Shown: positions 1-10,140 of the stretch, piece by piece
Layout: each line of letters opens with the position of its first letter
Position numbering within the stretch: the first letter of the stretch is position 1
Assembly: GCF_000003605.2 (NCBI RefSeq)
Contig: NW_003154718.1
Location: 1 to 11,283, forward strand
DNA from: Saccoglossus kowalevskii
Taxonomy: Eukaryota; Hemichordata; Enteropneusta; Harrimaniidae
Direction of reading: 5' to 3'
Length of the DNA: 11,283 nucleotides
The notes under the pieces: model-generated
The model's input: only the letters and a program-made list of their open reading frames with translations
Told to the model about the DNA's origin: nothing
Database searches by the model: none
Made by a program: the position numbers and the translations under genes

Positions 1-49
1 TAGTTTGGCCAGTTCAACTTGACTACCCAGTTTGATATATTGGCCAGTT

Positions 50-568
50 CAGCTTTACTACCCAGTTTGATATCTTGGCCAGTTCAACTTGACTATCCAG
101 TTTGATATCTTGGCCAGTTCAGCATTACTACCCAGTTTGATATCTTGGCCAGTTCAACTTGACTACCCAGTTTGATATCTTGGCCAGTTAAACTTGACTA
201 CCCAGTTTGATATCTTGGCCAGTTCAGCTTGACTACCCAGTTTGATATCTTGGCCAGTTCAACTTGACTACCCAGTTTGATATCTTGGCCAGTTCAACTT
301 GACGACCCAGTTTGATATCTTGGCCAGTTCAACTTGACTACCCAGTTTGATATCTTGGCCAGTTCAACTTGACTACCCAGTTCGATATCGTGGCCAGTTC
401 AACTTGACTACCCAGTTTGATATCTTGGCCAGTTCAACTTGACTACCCAGTTTGATATCTTGGCCAGTTCAACTTGACTACCCAGTTTGATATCTTGGCC
501 AGTTCAGCTTTACTACCCAGTTTGATATCTTGGCCAGTTCAGCTTTACTACCCAGTTTGATATCTTGG
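50..568. repeat. Variant-rich left part of the array
   Basis: This stretch mixes consensus monomers with several variants. The consensus CAACTTGAC is replaced by CAGCTTTAC at 50, 505 and 540, by CAGCATTAC at 120 and by CAGCTTGAC at 225. GACGACC replaces GACTACC at 301, and both sides of the EcoRV site are altered (TTCGATATCG) at 381-390. The markers at 225, 301, 381 and 505 recur in the same order and spacing near 5579-5867, so this is one copy of a duplicated block. The window opens inside a monomer with TAGTTTGG, which resembles the GATAGTTTGG variant seen elsewhere. Confidence 0.85.
225..513. repeat. Duplicated block a, copy 1
   Basis: Four diagnostic changes mark this block: CAGCTTGAC at 225, GACGAC at 301, TTCGATATCG at 381 and CAGCTTTAC at 505. 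The same four occur at 5579, 5655, 5735 and 5859, all exactly 5354 bp away. The outer limits are uncertain because the flanking monomers are consensus. The variants at 50 and 120 have no counterpart at that offset, so the shared block probably starts after 120. Confidence 0.85.
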
Positions 569-2135
569 CCAGTTCAACTTGATGACCCAGTTTGATATCT
601 TGGCCAGTTCAACTTGACGACCCAGTTAGATATCTTGGCCAGTTTAACTTGACTACCCAGTTTGATATCTTGGCCAGTTCAACTTGACGACCCAGTTTGA
701 TATCTTGGCCAGTTCAACTTGACTACCCAGTTTGATATCTTGGCCAGTTCAATTGACTGCCCAGTTTGATATCTTGGCCAGTTCAACTTGACTACCCAGT
801 TTGATATCTTGGCCAGTTCAACTTGACTACCCTGTTTGATATCTTGGCCAGTTCAACTTGACTACCCAGTTTGATATCTTGGCCAGTTCAACTTGACTAC
901 CCAGTTTGATATCTTGGCCAGTTCAACTTGACTACCCAGTTTGATATCTTGGCCAGTTCAACTTGACTACCCAGTTTGATATCTTGGGCCAGTTCAACTT
1001 GACTACCCAGTTTGATATCTTGGCCAGTTCAACTTGACTACCCAGTTTTGATATCTTGGCCAGTTCAACTTGACTACCCAGTTTGATATCTTGGCCAGTT
1101 CAACTTGACTACCCAGTTTGATATCTTGGCCAGTTCAACTTGACTACCCAGTTTGATATCTTGGCCAGTTCAACTTGACTACCCAGTTTGATATCTTGGC
1201 CAGTTCAACTTGACTACCCAGTTTGATATCTTGGCCAGTTCAACTTGACTACCCAGTTTGATATCTTGGCCAGTTCAGCATTACTACCCAGTTTGATATC
1301 TTGGCCAGTTCAACTTGACTACCCAGTTTGATATCTTGGCCAGTTCAACTTGACTACCCAGTTTGATATCTTGGCCAGTTCAACTTGACTACCCAGTTTG
1401 ATATCTTGGCCAGTTCAACTTGACTACCCAGTTTGATATCTTGGCCAGTTCAACTTGACTACCCAGTTTGATATCTTGGCCAGTTCAACTTGACTACCCA
1501 GTTTGATATCTTGGCCAGTTCAACTTGACTACCCAGTTTGATATCTTGGCCAGTTCAACTTGACTACCCAGTTTGATATCTTGGCCAGTTCAACTTGACT
1601 ACCCAGTTTGATATCTTGGCTAGTTCAACTTGACTACCCAGTTTGATATCTTGGCCAGTTCAACTTGACTACCCAGTTTGATATCTTGGCCAGTTCAACT
1701 TGACTACCCAGTTTGATATCTTGGCCAGTTCAACTTGACTACCCAGTTTGATATCTTGGCCAGTTCAACTTGACTACCCAGTTTGATATCTTGGCCAGTT
1801 CAGCTTTACTTCCCAGTTTGATATCTTGGCCAGTTCAACTTGACTACCCAGTTTGATATCTTGGCCAGTTCAACTTGACTACCCAGTTTGATATCTTGGC
1901 CAGTTCAACTTGACTACCCAGTTTGATATCTTGGCCAGTTCAACTTGACTACCCAGTTTGATATCTTGGCCAGTTCAACTTGACTACCCAGTTTGATATC
2001 TTGGCCAGTTCAACTTGACTACCCAGTTTGATATCTTGGCCAGTTCAACTTGACTACCCAGTTTGATATCTTGGCCAGTTCAACTTGACTACCCAGTTTG
2101 ATATCTTGGCCAGTTTAACTTGACTACCCTGTTTG

Positions 2136-2479
2136 ATATCTTGGCCAGTTCAACTTGACTACCCAGTTTGATACCTTGGCCAGTTCAACTTGACTACCCA
2201 GTTTGATATCTTGGCCAGTTCAACTTGACTACCCAGTTTGATATCTTGGCCAGTTCAACTTGACTACCCAGTTTGATATCTTGGCAAGTTCAACTTGACT
2301 ACCCAGTTTGATATCTTGGCCAGTTCAACTTGACTACCCAGTTTTGATATCTTGGCCAGTTCAACTTGACTACCCAGTTTGATATCTTGGCCAGTTCAAC
2401 TTGACTACCCAGTTTGATATCTTGGCCAGTTCAACTTGACTACCCAGTTTGATATCTTGGCCAGTTCAACTTGACTACC
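2136..2479. repeat. Duplicated block b, copy 1
   Basis: Three rare changes occur together here: GATACC in place of GATATC at 2170, GGCAAG in place of GGCCAG at 2283, and an extra T (GTTTTG) at 2341. All three recur exactly 6054 bp downstream, and the bases between them look identical in both places. The block limits are set by unshared variants on either side (CCCTG near 2130 and CCCCG near 2480), so the true extent may be smaller. Confidence 0.85.
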
Positions 2480-2745
2480 CCGTTTGATATCTTGGCCAGT
2501 TCAACTTGACTACCCAGTTTGATATCTTGGCCAGTTCAACTTGACTACCCAGTTTGATATCTTGGCCAGTTCAACTTGACTACCCAGTTTGATATCTTGG
2601 CCAGTTCAACTTGACTACCCAGTTTGATATCTTGGCCAGTTCAACTTGACTACCCAGTTTGATATCTTGGCCAGTTCAACTTGACTACCCAGTTTGATAG
2701 TTTGGCCAGTTCAACTTGACTACCCAGTTTGATATCTTGGCCAGT

Positions 2746-2786
2746 TCAGCTTACTACCCAGTTGATAGTTGGGCCAGTCAACTGAC
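2746..2786. other. Cluster of single-base deletions, likely low-quality sequence
   Basis: Within about 40 bases several runs of identical bases are one base short. CAGCTTTAC reads CAGCTTAC, CAGTTTGAT reads CAGTTGAT, AGTTCAAC reads AGTCAAC and ACTTGAC reads ACTGAC; one G run is one base longer (GTTGGGCC). Sequence on both sides is near consensus. The related copy at 10291 does not share the deletions. Shortened runs clustered in one place are typical of base-calling errors at a read join, although a single mutated patch is possible. Confidence 0.7.
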
Positions 2787-3071
2787 TACCCAGTTTGATA
2801 TCTTGGCCAGTTCAACTTGACTACTCAGTTTGATATCTTGGCCAGTTCAACTTGACTACCCAGTTTGATATCTTGGCCAGTTCAACTTGACTACCCAGTT
2901 TTATATCTTGGCCAGTTCAGCATTACTACCCAGTTTGATATCTTGGCCAGTTCAACTTGACTACCCAGTTTGATATCTTGGCCAGTTCAACTTGACTACC
3001 CAGTTTGATATCTTGGCCAGTTCAACTTGACTACCCAGTTTGATATCTTGGCCAGTTCAGCTTTACTTCCC
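2764..3071. repeat. Duplicated block c, copy 1
   Basis: Markers in order are GATAGTT at 2764, TACTCAG at 2822, CAGTTTTATATC at 2896, CAGCATTAC at 2917 and CAGCTTTACTTCCC at 3058. The same series appears near 10291-10600. The offset is 7529 bp for three of the markers checked base by base (2822, 2896 and 3058). It is 7527 for the first marker, because two bases are missing from this copy just after 2770. Confidence 0.85.
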
Positions 3072-3329
3072 AGTTTGATATCTTGGCCAGTTCAACTTGA
3101 CTACCCAGTTTGATATCTTGGCCAGTTCAACTTGACTACCCAGTTTGATATCTTGGCCAGTTCAACTTGACTACCCAGTTTGATATCTTGGCCAGTTCAA
3201 CTTGACTACCCAGTTTGATATCTTGGCCAGTTCAACTTGACTACCCAGTTTGATATCTTGGCCAGTTCAACTTGACTACCCAGTTTGATATCTTGGCCAG
3301 TTCAACTTGACTACCCAGTTTGATATCTT

Positions 3330-3370
3330 GGCCAGTTCAACTTTACTACCCTGTTTTACATCTTGTCCAG
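3330..3370. repeat. Divergent monomer with CTGTTTTACATCTTGTCC, isolated copy
   Basis: CAACTTTAC at about 3338 is followed by CTGTTTTACATCTTGTCC at 3351-3368. This changes the consensus at several places: the EcoRV site becomes TACATC and the GGCC core becomes GTCC. The same run is found at 4856, 9620 and 9935, but there it follows CAGCTTTAC and is followed by the GGCTAG and CCTAGTTT markers, which are absent here. This copy may be a recombinant or an earlier stage of the block d monomer. Confidence 0.8.
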
Positions 3371-3722
3371 TTCAACTTGACTACCCAGTTTGATATCTTG
3401 GCCAGTTCAACTTGACTACCCAGTTTGATATCTTGGCCAGTTCAACTTGACTACCCAGTTTGATATCTTGGCCAGTTCAACTTGACTACCCAGTTTGATA
3501 TCTTGGCCAGTTCAACTTGACTACCCAGTTTGATATCTTGGCCAGTTCAACTTGACTACCCAGTTTGATATCTTGGCCAGTTCAACTTGACTACCCAGTT
3601 TGATATCTTGGCCAGTTCAACTTGACTACCCAGTTTGATATCTTGGCCAGTTCAACTTGACTACCCAGTTTGATATCTTGGCCAGTTCAACTTGACTACC
3701 CAGTTTGATATCTTGGCCAGTT
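3371..3722. repeat. Near-perfect run of about ten consensus monomers
   Basis: I see no departure from the consensus between the divergent monomer ending near 3370 and the CAGCTTTACATCCC variant at 3723. Identity across about 350 bp implies recent copying or conversion of this stretch. It could also partly reflect assembly of indistinguishable reads. Confidence 0.75.
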
Positions 3723-4091
3723 CAGCTTTACATCCCAGTTTGATATCTTGGCCAGTTCAACTTGACTACCCAGTTTGATATCTTGGCCAGTTCAACTTGA
3801 CTACCCAGTTTGATATCTTGGCCAGTTCAGCTTGACTACCCAGTTTGATATCTTGGCCAGTTCAACTTGACTACCCAGTTTGATATCTTGGCCAGTTCAG
3901 CTTGACTACCCAGTTTGATATCTTGGCCAGTTCAGCTTGACTACCCAGTTTGATATTTTGGCCAGTTCAACTTGACTACCCAGTTTGATATCTTGGCCAG
4001 TTCAACTTGACTACCCAGTTTGATATCTTGGCCAGTTCAACTTGACTACCCAGTTTGATATCTTGGCCAGATCAACTTGACTACCCAGTTT

Positions 4092-4575
4092 GATAGTTTG
4101 GCCAGTGCAACTTGACTACCCAGTTTGATATCTTGGCCAGTTCAGCTTTACTACCCAGTTTGATATCTTGGCCAGTTCAACTTGACTACCCAGTTTGATA
4201 TCTTGGCCAGTTCAACTTGACTACCCAGTTTGATATCTTGGCCAGTTCAACTTGACTACCCAGTTTGATATCTTGGCCAGTTCAACTTGACTACCCAGTT
4301 TGATATCTTGGCCAGTTCAACTTGACTACCCAGTTTGATATCTTGGCCAGTTCAGCATTACTACCCAGTTTGATATCTTGGCCGGTTCAGCATTACTACC
4401 CAGTTTGATATCTTGGCCAGTTCAACTTGACGACCCAGTTTGATATCTTGGCCAGTTCAACTTGACGACCCAGTTTGATATCTTGGCCAGTTCAACTTGA
4501 CTACCCAGTTTGATATCTTGGCCAGTTCAACTTGACTACCCAGTTTGATATCTTGGCCAGTTCAGCTTTACTTCC
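4092..4575. repeat. Variant-rich stretch with a tandem pair of CAGCATTAC monomers
   Basis: Variants here include GATAGTTTGG at 4092 followed by AGTGCAAC, CAGCTTTAC near 4143, two adjacent CAGCATTAC monomers near 4353 and 4388 (the second with GGCCGG in place of GGCCAG), two GACGACC monomers near 4429 and 4464, and CAGCTTTACTTCCC at 4563. I did not find this combination repeated elsewhere in the window. Confidence 0.7.
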
Positions 4576-4842
4576 CAGTTTGATATCTTGGCCAGTTCAA
4601 CTTGACTACCCAGTTTGATATCTTGGCCAGTTCAACTTGACTACCCAGTTTGATATCTTGGCCAGTTCAACTTGACTACTTAGTTTGATATCTTGGCCAG
4701 TTCAACTTGACTACCCAGTTTGATATCTTGGCCAGTTCAACTTGACTACCCAGTTTGATATCTTGGCCAGTTCAACTTGACTACCCAGTTTGATATCTTG
4801 GCCAGTTCAACTTGACTACCCAGTTTGATATCTTGGCCAGTT

Positions 4843-5062
4843 CAGCTTTACTACCCTGTTTTACATCTTGTCCAGTTCAACTTGACTACCCAGTTTGATA
4901 TCTTGGCTAGTTCAACTTGACTACCCAGTTTGATATCTTGGCCAGTTCAACTTGACTACCTAGTTTGATATCTTGGCCAGTTCAACTTGACTACCCAGTT
5001 TGATATCTTGGCCCAGTTCAGCTTGACTACCCAGTTTGATATTTTGGCCAGTTCAGCTTTAC
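4843..5062. repeat. Duplicated block d, copy 1
   Basis: The block opens with the most divergent monomer type, CAGCTTTAC followed by CTGTTTTACATCTTGTCC at 4856-4873. It continues with GGCTAG at 4905, CCTAGTTT ending a consensus-like monomer near 4961, CAGCTTGAC at 5019 and CAGCTTTAC at 5054. Copies at 9607 and 9922 have the same order and spacing. This copy alone has an extra C (GGCCCAG) near 5011, which changes the offset to the second copy from 4764 to 4763, and a GATATTTT change at 5038. Confidence 0.88.
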
Positions 5063-5578
5063 TACCCAGTTTGATATCTTGGCCAGTTCAACTTGACTAC
5101 CCAGTTTGATATCTTGGCCAGTTCAACTTGACTACCCAGTTTGATATCTTGGCCAGTTCAACTTGACTACCCAGTTTGATATCTTGGCCAGTTCAACTTG
5201 ACTACCCAGTTTGATATCTTGGCCAGTTCAACTTGACTACCCAGTTTGATATCTTGGCCAGTTCAGCTTTACTACCCAGTTTGATATCTTGGCCAGTTCA
5301 ACTTGACTACCCAGTTTGATATCTTGGCCAGTTCAACTTGACTACCTAGTTTGATATCTTGGCCAGTTCAACTTGACTACCCAGTTTGATATCTTGGCTA
5401 GTTCAACTTGACTACCCAGTTTGATATCTTGGCCAGTTCAACTTGACTACCCAGTTTGATATCTTGGCCAGTTCAACTTGACTACCCAGTTTGATATCTT
5501 GGCCAGTTCAACTTGACTACCCAGTTTGATATCTTGGCCAGTTCAGCTTTACTGCCCAGTTTGATATCTTGGCCAGTT

Positions 5579-5867
5579 CAGCTTGACTACCCAGTTTGAT
5601 ATCTTGGCCAGTTCAACTTGACTACCCAGTTTGATATCTTGGCCAGTTCAACTTGACGACCCAGTTTGATATCATGGCCAGTTCAACTTGACTACCCAGT
5701 TTGATATCTTGGCCAGTTCAACTTGACTACCCAGTTCGATATCGTGGCCAGTTCAACTTGACTACCCAGTTTGATATCTTGGCCAGTTCAGCTTTACTAC
5801 CCAGTTTGATATCTTGGCCAGTTCAACTTGATTACCCAGTTTGATATCTTGGCCAGTTCAGCTTTAC
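5579..5867. repeat. Duplicated block a, copy 2
   Basis: This copy carries CAGCTTGAC at 5579, GACGAC at 5655, TTCGATATCG at 5735 and CAGCTTTAC at 5859, with the same spacing as the copy at 225-513. It has private changes not found in the left copy, including ATCATGG near 5672, an extra CAGCTTTAC at 5789 and GATTACCC near 5830. These probably arose after duplication or were introduced by gene conversion. Confidence 0.85.
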
Positions 5868-6074
5868 TACCCAGTTTGATATCTTGGCCAGTTCAACTTG
5901 ACTACCCAGTTTGATATCTTGGCCAGTTCAACTTGACTACCCAGTTTGATATCTTGGCCAGTTCAGCTTGACTACCCAGTTTGATATCTTGGCCAGTTCA
6001 ACTTGACTACCCAGTTTGATATCTTGGCCAGTTCAACTTGACTACCCAGTTTGATATCTTGGCCAGTTCATCTT

Positions 6075-6287
6075 GACGACCCAGTTTGATATCTTGGCCA
6101 GTTCAACTTGACTACCCAGTTTGATATCTTGGCCAGTTCAACTTGACTACCCAGTTCGATATCGTGGCCAGTTCAACTTGACTACCCAGTTTGATATCTT
6201 GGCCAGTTCAACTTGACTACCCAGTTTGATATCTTGGCCAGTTCAACTTGACTACCCAGTTTGATATCTTGGCCAGTTCATCTTTAC
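6075..6287. repeat. Duplicated block a, partial copy 3, 12 monomers downstream of copy 2
   Basis: GACGAC at 6075, TTCGATATCG at 6155 and a CATCTTTAC variant at 6279 repeat the last three markers of the copy at 5579-5867 at an exact offset of 420 bp, which is 12 monomers. The first marker, CAGCTTGAC, is not at the expected 5999 but lies one monomer earlier, at 5964. CATCTTTAC differs by one base from the CAGCTTTAC of the other copies. The simplest reading is a local 12-monomer duplication followed by small changes. Confidence 0.8.
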
Positions 6288-7560
6288 TACCCAGTTTGAT
6301 ATCTTGGCCAGTTCAACTTGACTACCTAGTTTGATATCTTGGCCAGTTCAACTTCACTACCCAGTTTGATATCTTGGCCAGTTCAACTTGACTACCCAGT
6401 TTGATATCTTGGCCAGTTCAACTTGACTACCCAGTTTGATATCTTGGCCAGTTCAACTTGACTACCCAGTTTGATATCTTGGCCAGTTCAACTTGACTAC
6501 CCAGTTTGATATCTTGGCCAGTTCAACTTGACGACCCAGTTTGATATCTTGGCCAGTTCAACTTGACTACCCAGTTTGATATCTTGGCCAGTTCAACTTG
6601 ACTACCCAGTTTGATATCTTGGCCAGTTCAACTTGACGACCCAGTTTTATATCTTGGCCAGTTCAACTGGACTACCCAGTTTGATATCTTGGCCAGTTCA
6701 ACTTGACTACCCAGTTTGATATCTTGGCCAGTTCAACTTGACTACCCAGTTTGATATCTTGGCCAGTTCAACTTGACTACCCAGTTTGATATCTTGGCCA
6801 GTTCAACTTGACTACCCAGTTTGATATCTTGTCCAGTTCAACTTTCCTACCTAGTTTGATATCTTGGCCAGTTCAACTTGACTACCCAGTTTGATATTTT
6901 GGCCAGTTCAGCTTTACTACCCAGTTTGATATCTTGGCCAGTTCAACTTGACTACCCAGTTTGATATCTTGGCCAGTTCAACTTGACTACCCAGTTTGAT
7001 ATCTTGGCCTGTTCAACTTGACTACCCAGTTTGATATCTTGGCCAGTTCAACTTTACTACCCAGTTTGATATCTTGGCCAGTTCAACTTGACTACCCAGT
7101 TTGATATCTTGGCCAGTTCAACTTGACTACCCAGTTTGATATCTTGGCCAGTTCAACTTGACTACCCAGTTTGATATCTTGGCCAGTTCAACTTGACTAC
7201 CCAGTTTGATATCTTGGCCAGTTCAACTTGACTACCCAGTTTGATATCTTGGCCAGTTCAACTTGACTACCCAGTTTGATATATTGGCCAGTTCAACTTG
7301 ACTACCCAGTTTGATATCTTGGCCAGTTCAACTTGACTACCCAGTTTGATATCTTGGCCAGTTCAGCTTTACTGCCCAGTTTGATATCTTGGCCAGTTCA
7401 ACTTGACTACCCAGTTTGATATCTTGGCCAGTTCAACTTGACTACCCAGTTTGATATCTTGGCCAGTTCATCTTGACTACCCAGTTTGATATCTTGGCCA
7501 GTTCAACTTGACTACCCAGTTTGATATCTTGGCCAGTTCAACTTGACTACCCAGTTTGAT

Positions 7561-7945
7561 ATCTTGTTCAGTTCAACTTGTCTACCCAGTTTGATATCTT
7601 GGCCAGTTCAGCTTGACTACCCAGTTTGATATCTTGGCCAGTTCAGCATTACAACCCAGTTTGATATCTTGGCCAGTTCAACTTGACTACCCAGTTTGAT
7701 ATCTTGGCCAGTTCAGCTTGACTACCCTGTTTGATATCTTGTCCAGTTCAACTTGACTACCCAGTTTGATATCTTGGCCAGTTCAACTTGACTACCCAGT
7801 TTGATATCTTGGGCCAGTTCAACTTGACTACCCAGTTTGATATCTTGGCCAGTTCAACTTGACTACCCAGTTTGATATCTTGGCCAGTTCAACTTGACTA
7901 CCCAGTTTGATATCTTGGCCAGTTCAGCATTACTTCCCAGTTTGA
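7561..7945. repeat. Variant-rich stretch before the uniform segment
   Basis: Changes include TTGTTCAG and GTCTACCC around 7565-7585, CAGCTTGAC near 7609, CAGCATTACAACCC near 7644, CAGCTTGAC with CCCTG near 7714, TTGTCCAG near 7740, an extra G (TTGGGCC) at 7811, and CAGCATTACTTCCC with GATAGTTTGG around 7924-7950. After this point the array is nearly uniform for over 1 kb, so the region marks a sharp change in monomer diversity. Confidence 0.75.
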
Positions 7946-8189
7946 TAGTTTGGCCAGTTCAACTTGACTACCCAGTTTGATATCTTGGCCAGTTCAACTT
8001 GACTACCCAGTTTGATATCTTGGCCAGTTCAACTTGACTACCCAGTTTGATATCTTGGCCAGTTCAACTTGACTACCCAGTTTGATATCTTGGCCAGTTC
8101 AACTTGACTACCCAGTTTGATATCTTGGCCAGTTCAACTTGACTACCCAGTTTGATATCTTGGCCAGTTCAACTTGACTACCCAGTTTG

Positions 8190-8533
8190 ATATCTTGGCC
8201 AGTTCAACTTGACTACCCAGTTTGATACCTTGGCCAGTTCAACTTGACTACCCAGTTTGATATCTTGGCCAGTTCAACTTGACTACCCAGTTTGATATCT
8301 TGGCCAGTTCAACTTGACTACCCAGTTTGATATCTTGGCAAGTTCAACTTGACTACCCAGTTTGATATCTTGGCCAGTTCAACTTGACTACCCAGTTTTG
8401 ATATCTTGGCCAGTTCAACTTGACTACCCAGTTTGATATCTTGGCCAGTTCAACTTGACTACCCAGTTTGATATCTTGGCCAGTTCAACTTGACTACCCA
8501 GTTTGATATCTTGGCCAGTTCAACTTGACTACC
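8190..8533. repeat. Duplicated block b, copy 2
   Basis: The same three markers as the block at 2136-2479 appear at 8224 (GATACC), 8337 (GGCAAG) and 8395 (GTTTTG). The constant 6054-bp offset across three rare and unrelated changes is hard to explain by independent mutation. The surrounding sequence is nearly pure consensus, so the block ends are approximate. Confidence 0.85.
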
Positions 8534-8540
8534 CAGTTTG

Positions 8541-8756
8541 ATATCTTGGCCAGTTCAACTTGACTACCCAGTTTGATATCTTGGCCAGTTCAACTTGACT
8601 ACCCAGTTTGATATCTTGGCCAGTTCAACTTGACTACCCAGTTTGATATCTTGGCCAGTTCAACTTGACTACCCAGTTTGATATCTTGGCAAGTTCAACT
8701 TGACTACCCAGTTTGATATCTTGGCCAGTTCAACTTGACTACCCAGTTTTGATATC
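8541..8756. repeat. Duplicated block b, partial copy 3, 351 bp downstream of copy 2
   Basis: GGCAAG at 8688 and GTTTTG at 8746 repeat the markers at 8337 and 8395 with an offset of 351 bp. That is ten monomers plus the one extra T carried by the GTTTTG monomer. GATACC has no counterpart at 8575, so the repeated segment starts after that marker. This fits a recent tandem duplication of a ten-monomer segment, visible only through its private mutations. The left limit is a guess within consensus monomers. Confidence 0.8.
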
Positions 8757-9606
8757 TTGGCCAGTTCAACTTGACTACCCAGTTTGATATCTTGGCCAGT
8801 TCAACTTGACTACCCAGTTTGATATCTTGGCCAGTTCAACTTGACTACCCAGTTTGATATCTTGGCCAGTTCAACTTGACTACCCAGTTTGATATCTTGG
8901 CCAGTTCAACTTGACTACCCAGTTTGATATCTTGGCCAGTTCAACTTGACTACCCAGTTTGATATCTTGGCCAGTTCAACTTGACTACCCAGTTTGATAT
9001 CTTGGCCAGTTCAACTTGACTACCCAGTTTGATATCTTGGCCAGTTCAACTTGACTACCCAGTTTGATATCTTGGCCAGTTCAACTTGACTACCCAGTTT
9101 GATATCTTGGCCAGTTCAACTTGACTACCCAGTTTGATATCTTGGCCAGTTCAGCTTTACTACCCAGTTTGATATCTTGGCCAGTTCAACTTGACTACCC
9201 AGTTTGATATCTTGGGCAGTTCAACTTGACTACCCAGTTTGATATCTTGGCCAGTTCAACTTGACTACCCAGTTTGATATCTTGGCCAGTTCAACTTGAC
9301 TACCCAGTTTGATATCTTGGCCAGTTCAACTTGACTACCCAGTTTGATATCTTGGCCAGTTCAACTTGACTACCCAGTTTGATATCTTGACCAGTTCAAC
9401 TTGACTACCCAGTTTGATATCTTGGCCAGTTCTACTTGACTACCCAGTTTGATATCTTGGCCAGTTCAACTTGACTACCCAGTTTGATATCTTGGCCAGT
9501 TCAACTTGACTACCCAGTTTGATAGTTTGGCCAGTTCAACTTGACTACCCAGTTTGATATCTTGGCCAGTTCAACTTGACTACCCAGTTTGATATCTTGG
9601 CCAGTT

Positions 9607-9825
9607 CAGCTTTACTACCCTGTTTTACATCTTGTCCAGTTCAACTTGACTACCCAGTTTGATATCTTGGCTAGTTCAACTTGACTACCCAGTTTGATAT
9701 CTTGGCCAGTTCAACTTGACTACCTAGTTTGATATCTTGGCCAGTTCAACTTGACTACCCAGTTTGATATCTTGGCCAGTTCAGCTTGACTACCCAGTTT
9801 GATATCTTGGCCAGTTCAGCTTTAC
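9607..9825. repeat. Duplicated block d, copy 2
   Basis: CAGCTTTAC at 9607, CTGTTTTACATCTTGTCC at 9620-9637, GGCTAG at 9669, TAGTTT at 9725, CAGCTTGAC at 9782 and CAGCTTTAC at 9817 reproduce the block at 4843-5062. The whole group is repeated again exactly 315 bp (nine monomers) downstream, so this is the first unit of a local nine-monomer tandem duplication. Confidence 0.9.
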
Positions 9826-9921
9826 TACCCAGTTTGATATCTTGGCCAGTTCAACTTGACTACCCAGTTTGATATCTTGGCCAGTTCAACTTGACTACCC
9901 AGTTTGATATCTTGGCCAGTT

Positions 9922-10140
9922 CAGCTTTACTACCGTGTTTTACATCTTGTCCAGTTCAACTTGACTACCCAGTTTGATATCTTGGCTAGTTCAACTTGAC
10001 TACCCAGTTTGATATCTTGGCCAGTTCAACTTGACTACCTAGTTTGATATCTTGGCCAGTTCAACTTGACTACCCAGTTTGATATCTTGGCCAGTTCAGC
10101 TTGACTACCCAGTTTGATATCTTGGCCAGTTCAGCTTTAC
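9922..10140. repeat. Duplicated block d, copy 3, tandem with copy 2
   Basis: Every marker of the preceding copy recurs 315 bp later: the divergent monomer at 9935-9952, GGCTAG at 9984, TAGTTT at 10040, CAGCTTGAC at 10097 and CAGCTTTAC at 10132. The only difference I see in the marker monomer is one base at 9935, where CCCTG has become CCGTG. The near identity suggests that this nine-monomer duplication is recent compared with the copy at 4843. Confidence 0.9.

Larger units (their letters stand above)
7956..9151. repeat. Most homogeneous part of the array, about 34 monomers
   Basis: Apart from GATACC at 8224, GGCAAG at 8337 and 8688, and the extra T at 8395 and 8746, I see only consensus monomers here. 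The last 400 bp or so (8752-9151) appear perfect. Uniformity on this scale points to recent amplification; the markers at 351-bp spacing show at least one ten-monomer duplication inside it. Confidence 0.8.

Noticed and set aside
381-393. CENP-B box in the TTCGATATCGTGG variant (also 5735 and 6155)
   Set aside because: It shares only the TTCG start. The required A and the CGGG end of the CENP-B box are not at the right positions, and the variant occurs just three times.
8757-8791. W-box (TTGACT) or NK-2-like (TCAAGTT) binding site in each monomer
   Set aside because: Matches of six or seven bases occur by chance, and neither the host lineage nor any gene context supports regulation. The variable core could still bind a protein, which is raised as a test under the variant-series finding.
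8757-8791. Stable hairpin from TCAA-C-TTGA, GATATC or TGGCCA
   Set aside because: These are short palindromes of 4-6 bp with no adequate loop or flanking pairing, so they are unlikely to fold on their own.
8757-8826. Bacterial-type promoter from TTGACT and TATCTT in each monomer
   Set aside because: The two elements are only 11 bp apart instead of about 17, no -10-like hexamer lies at the proper distance, and there is no gene downstream.
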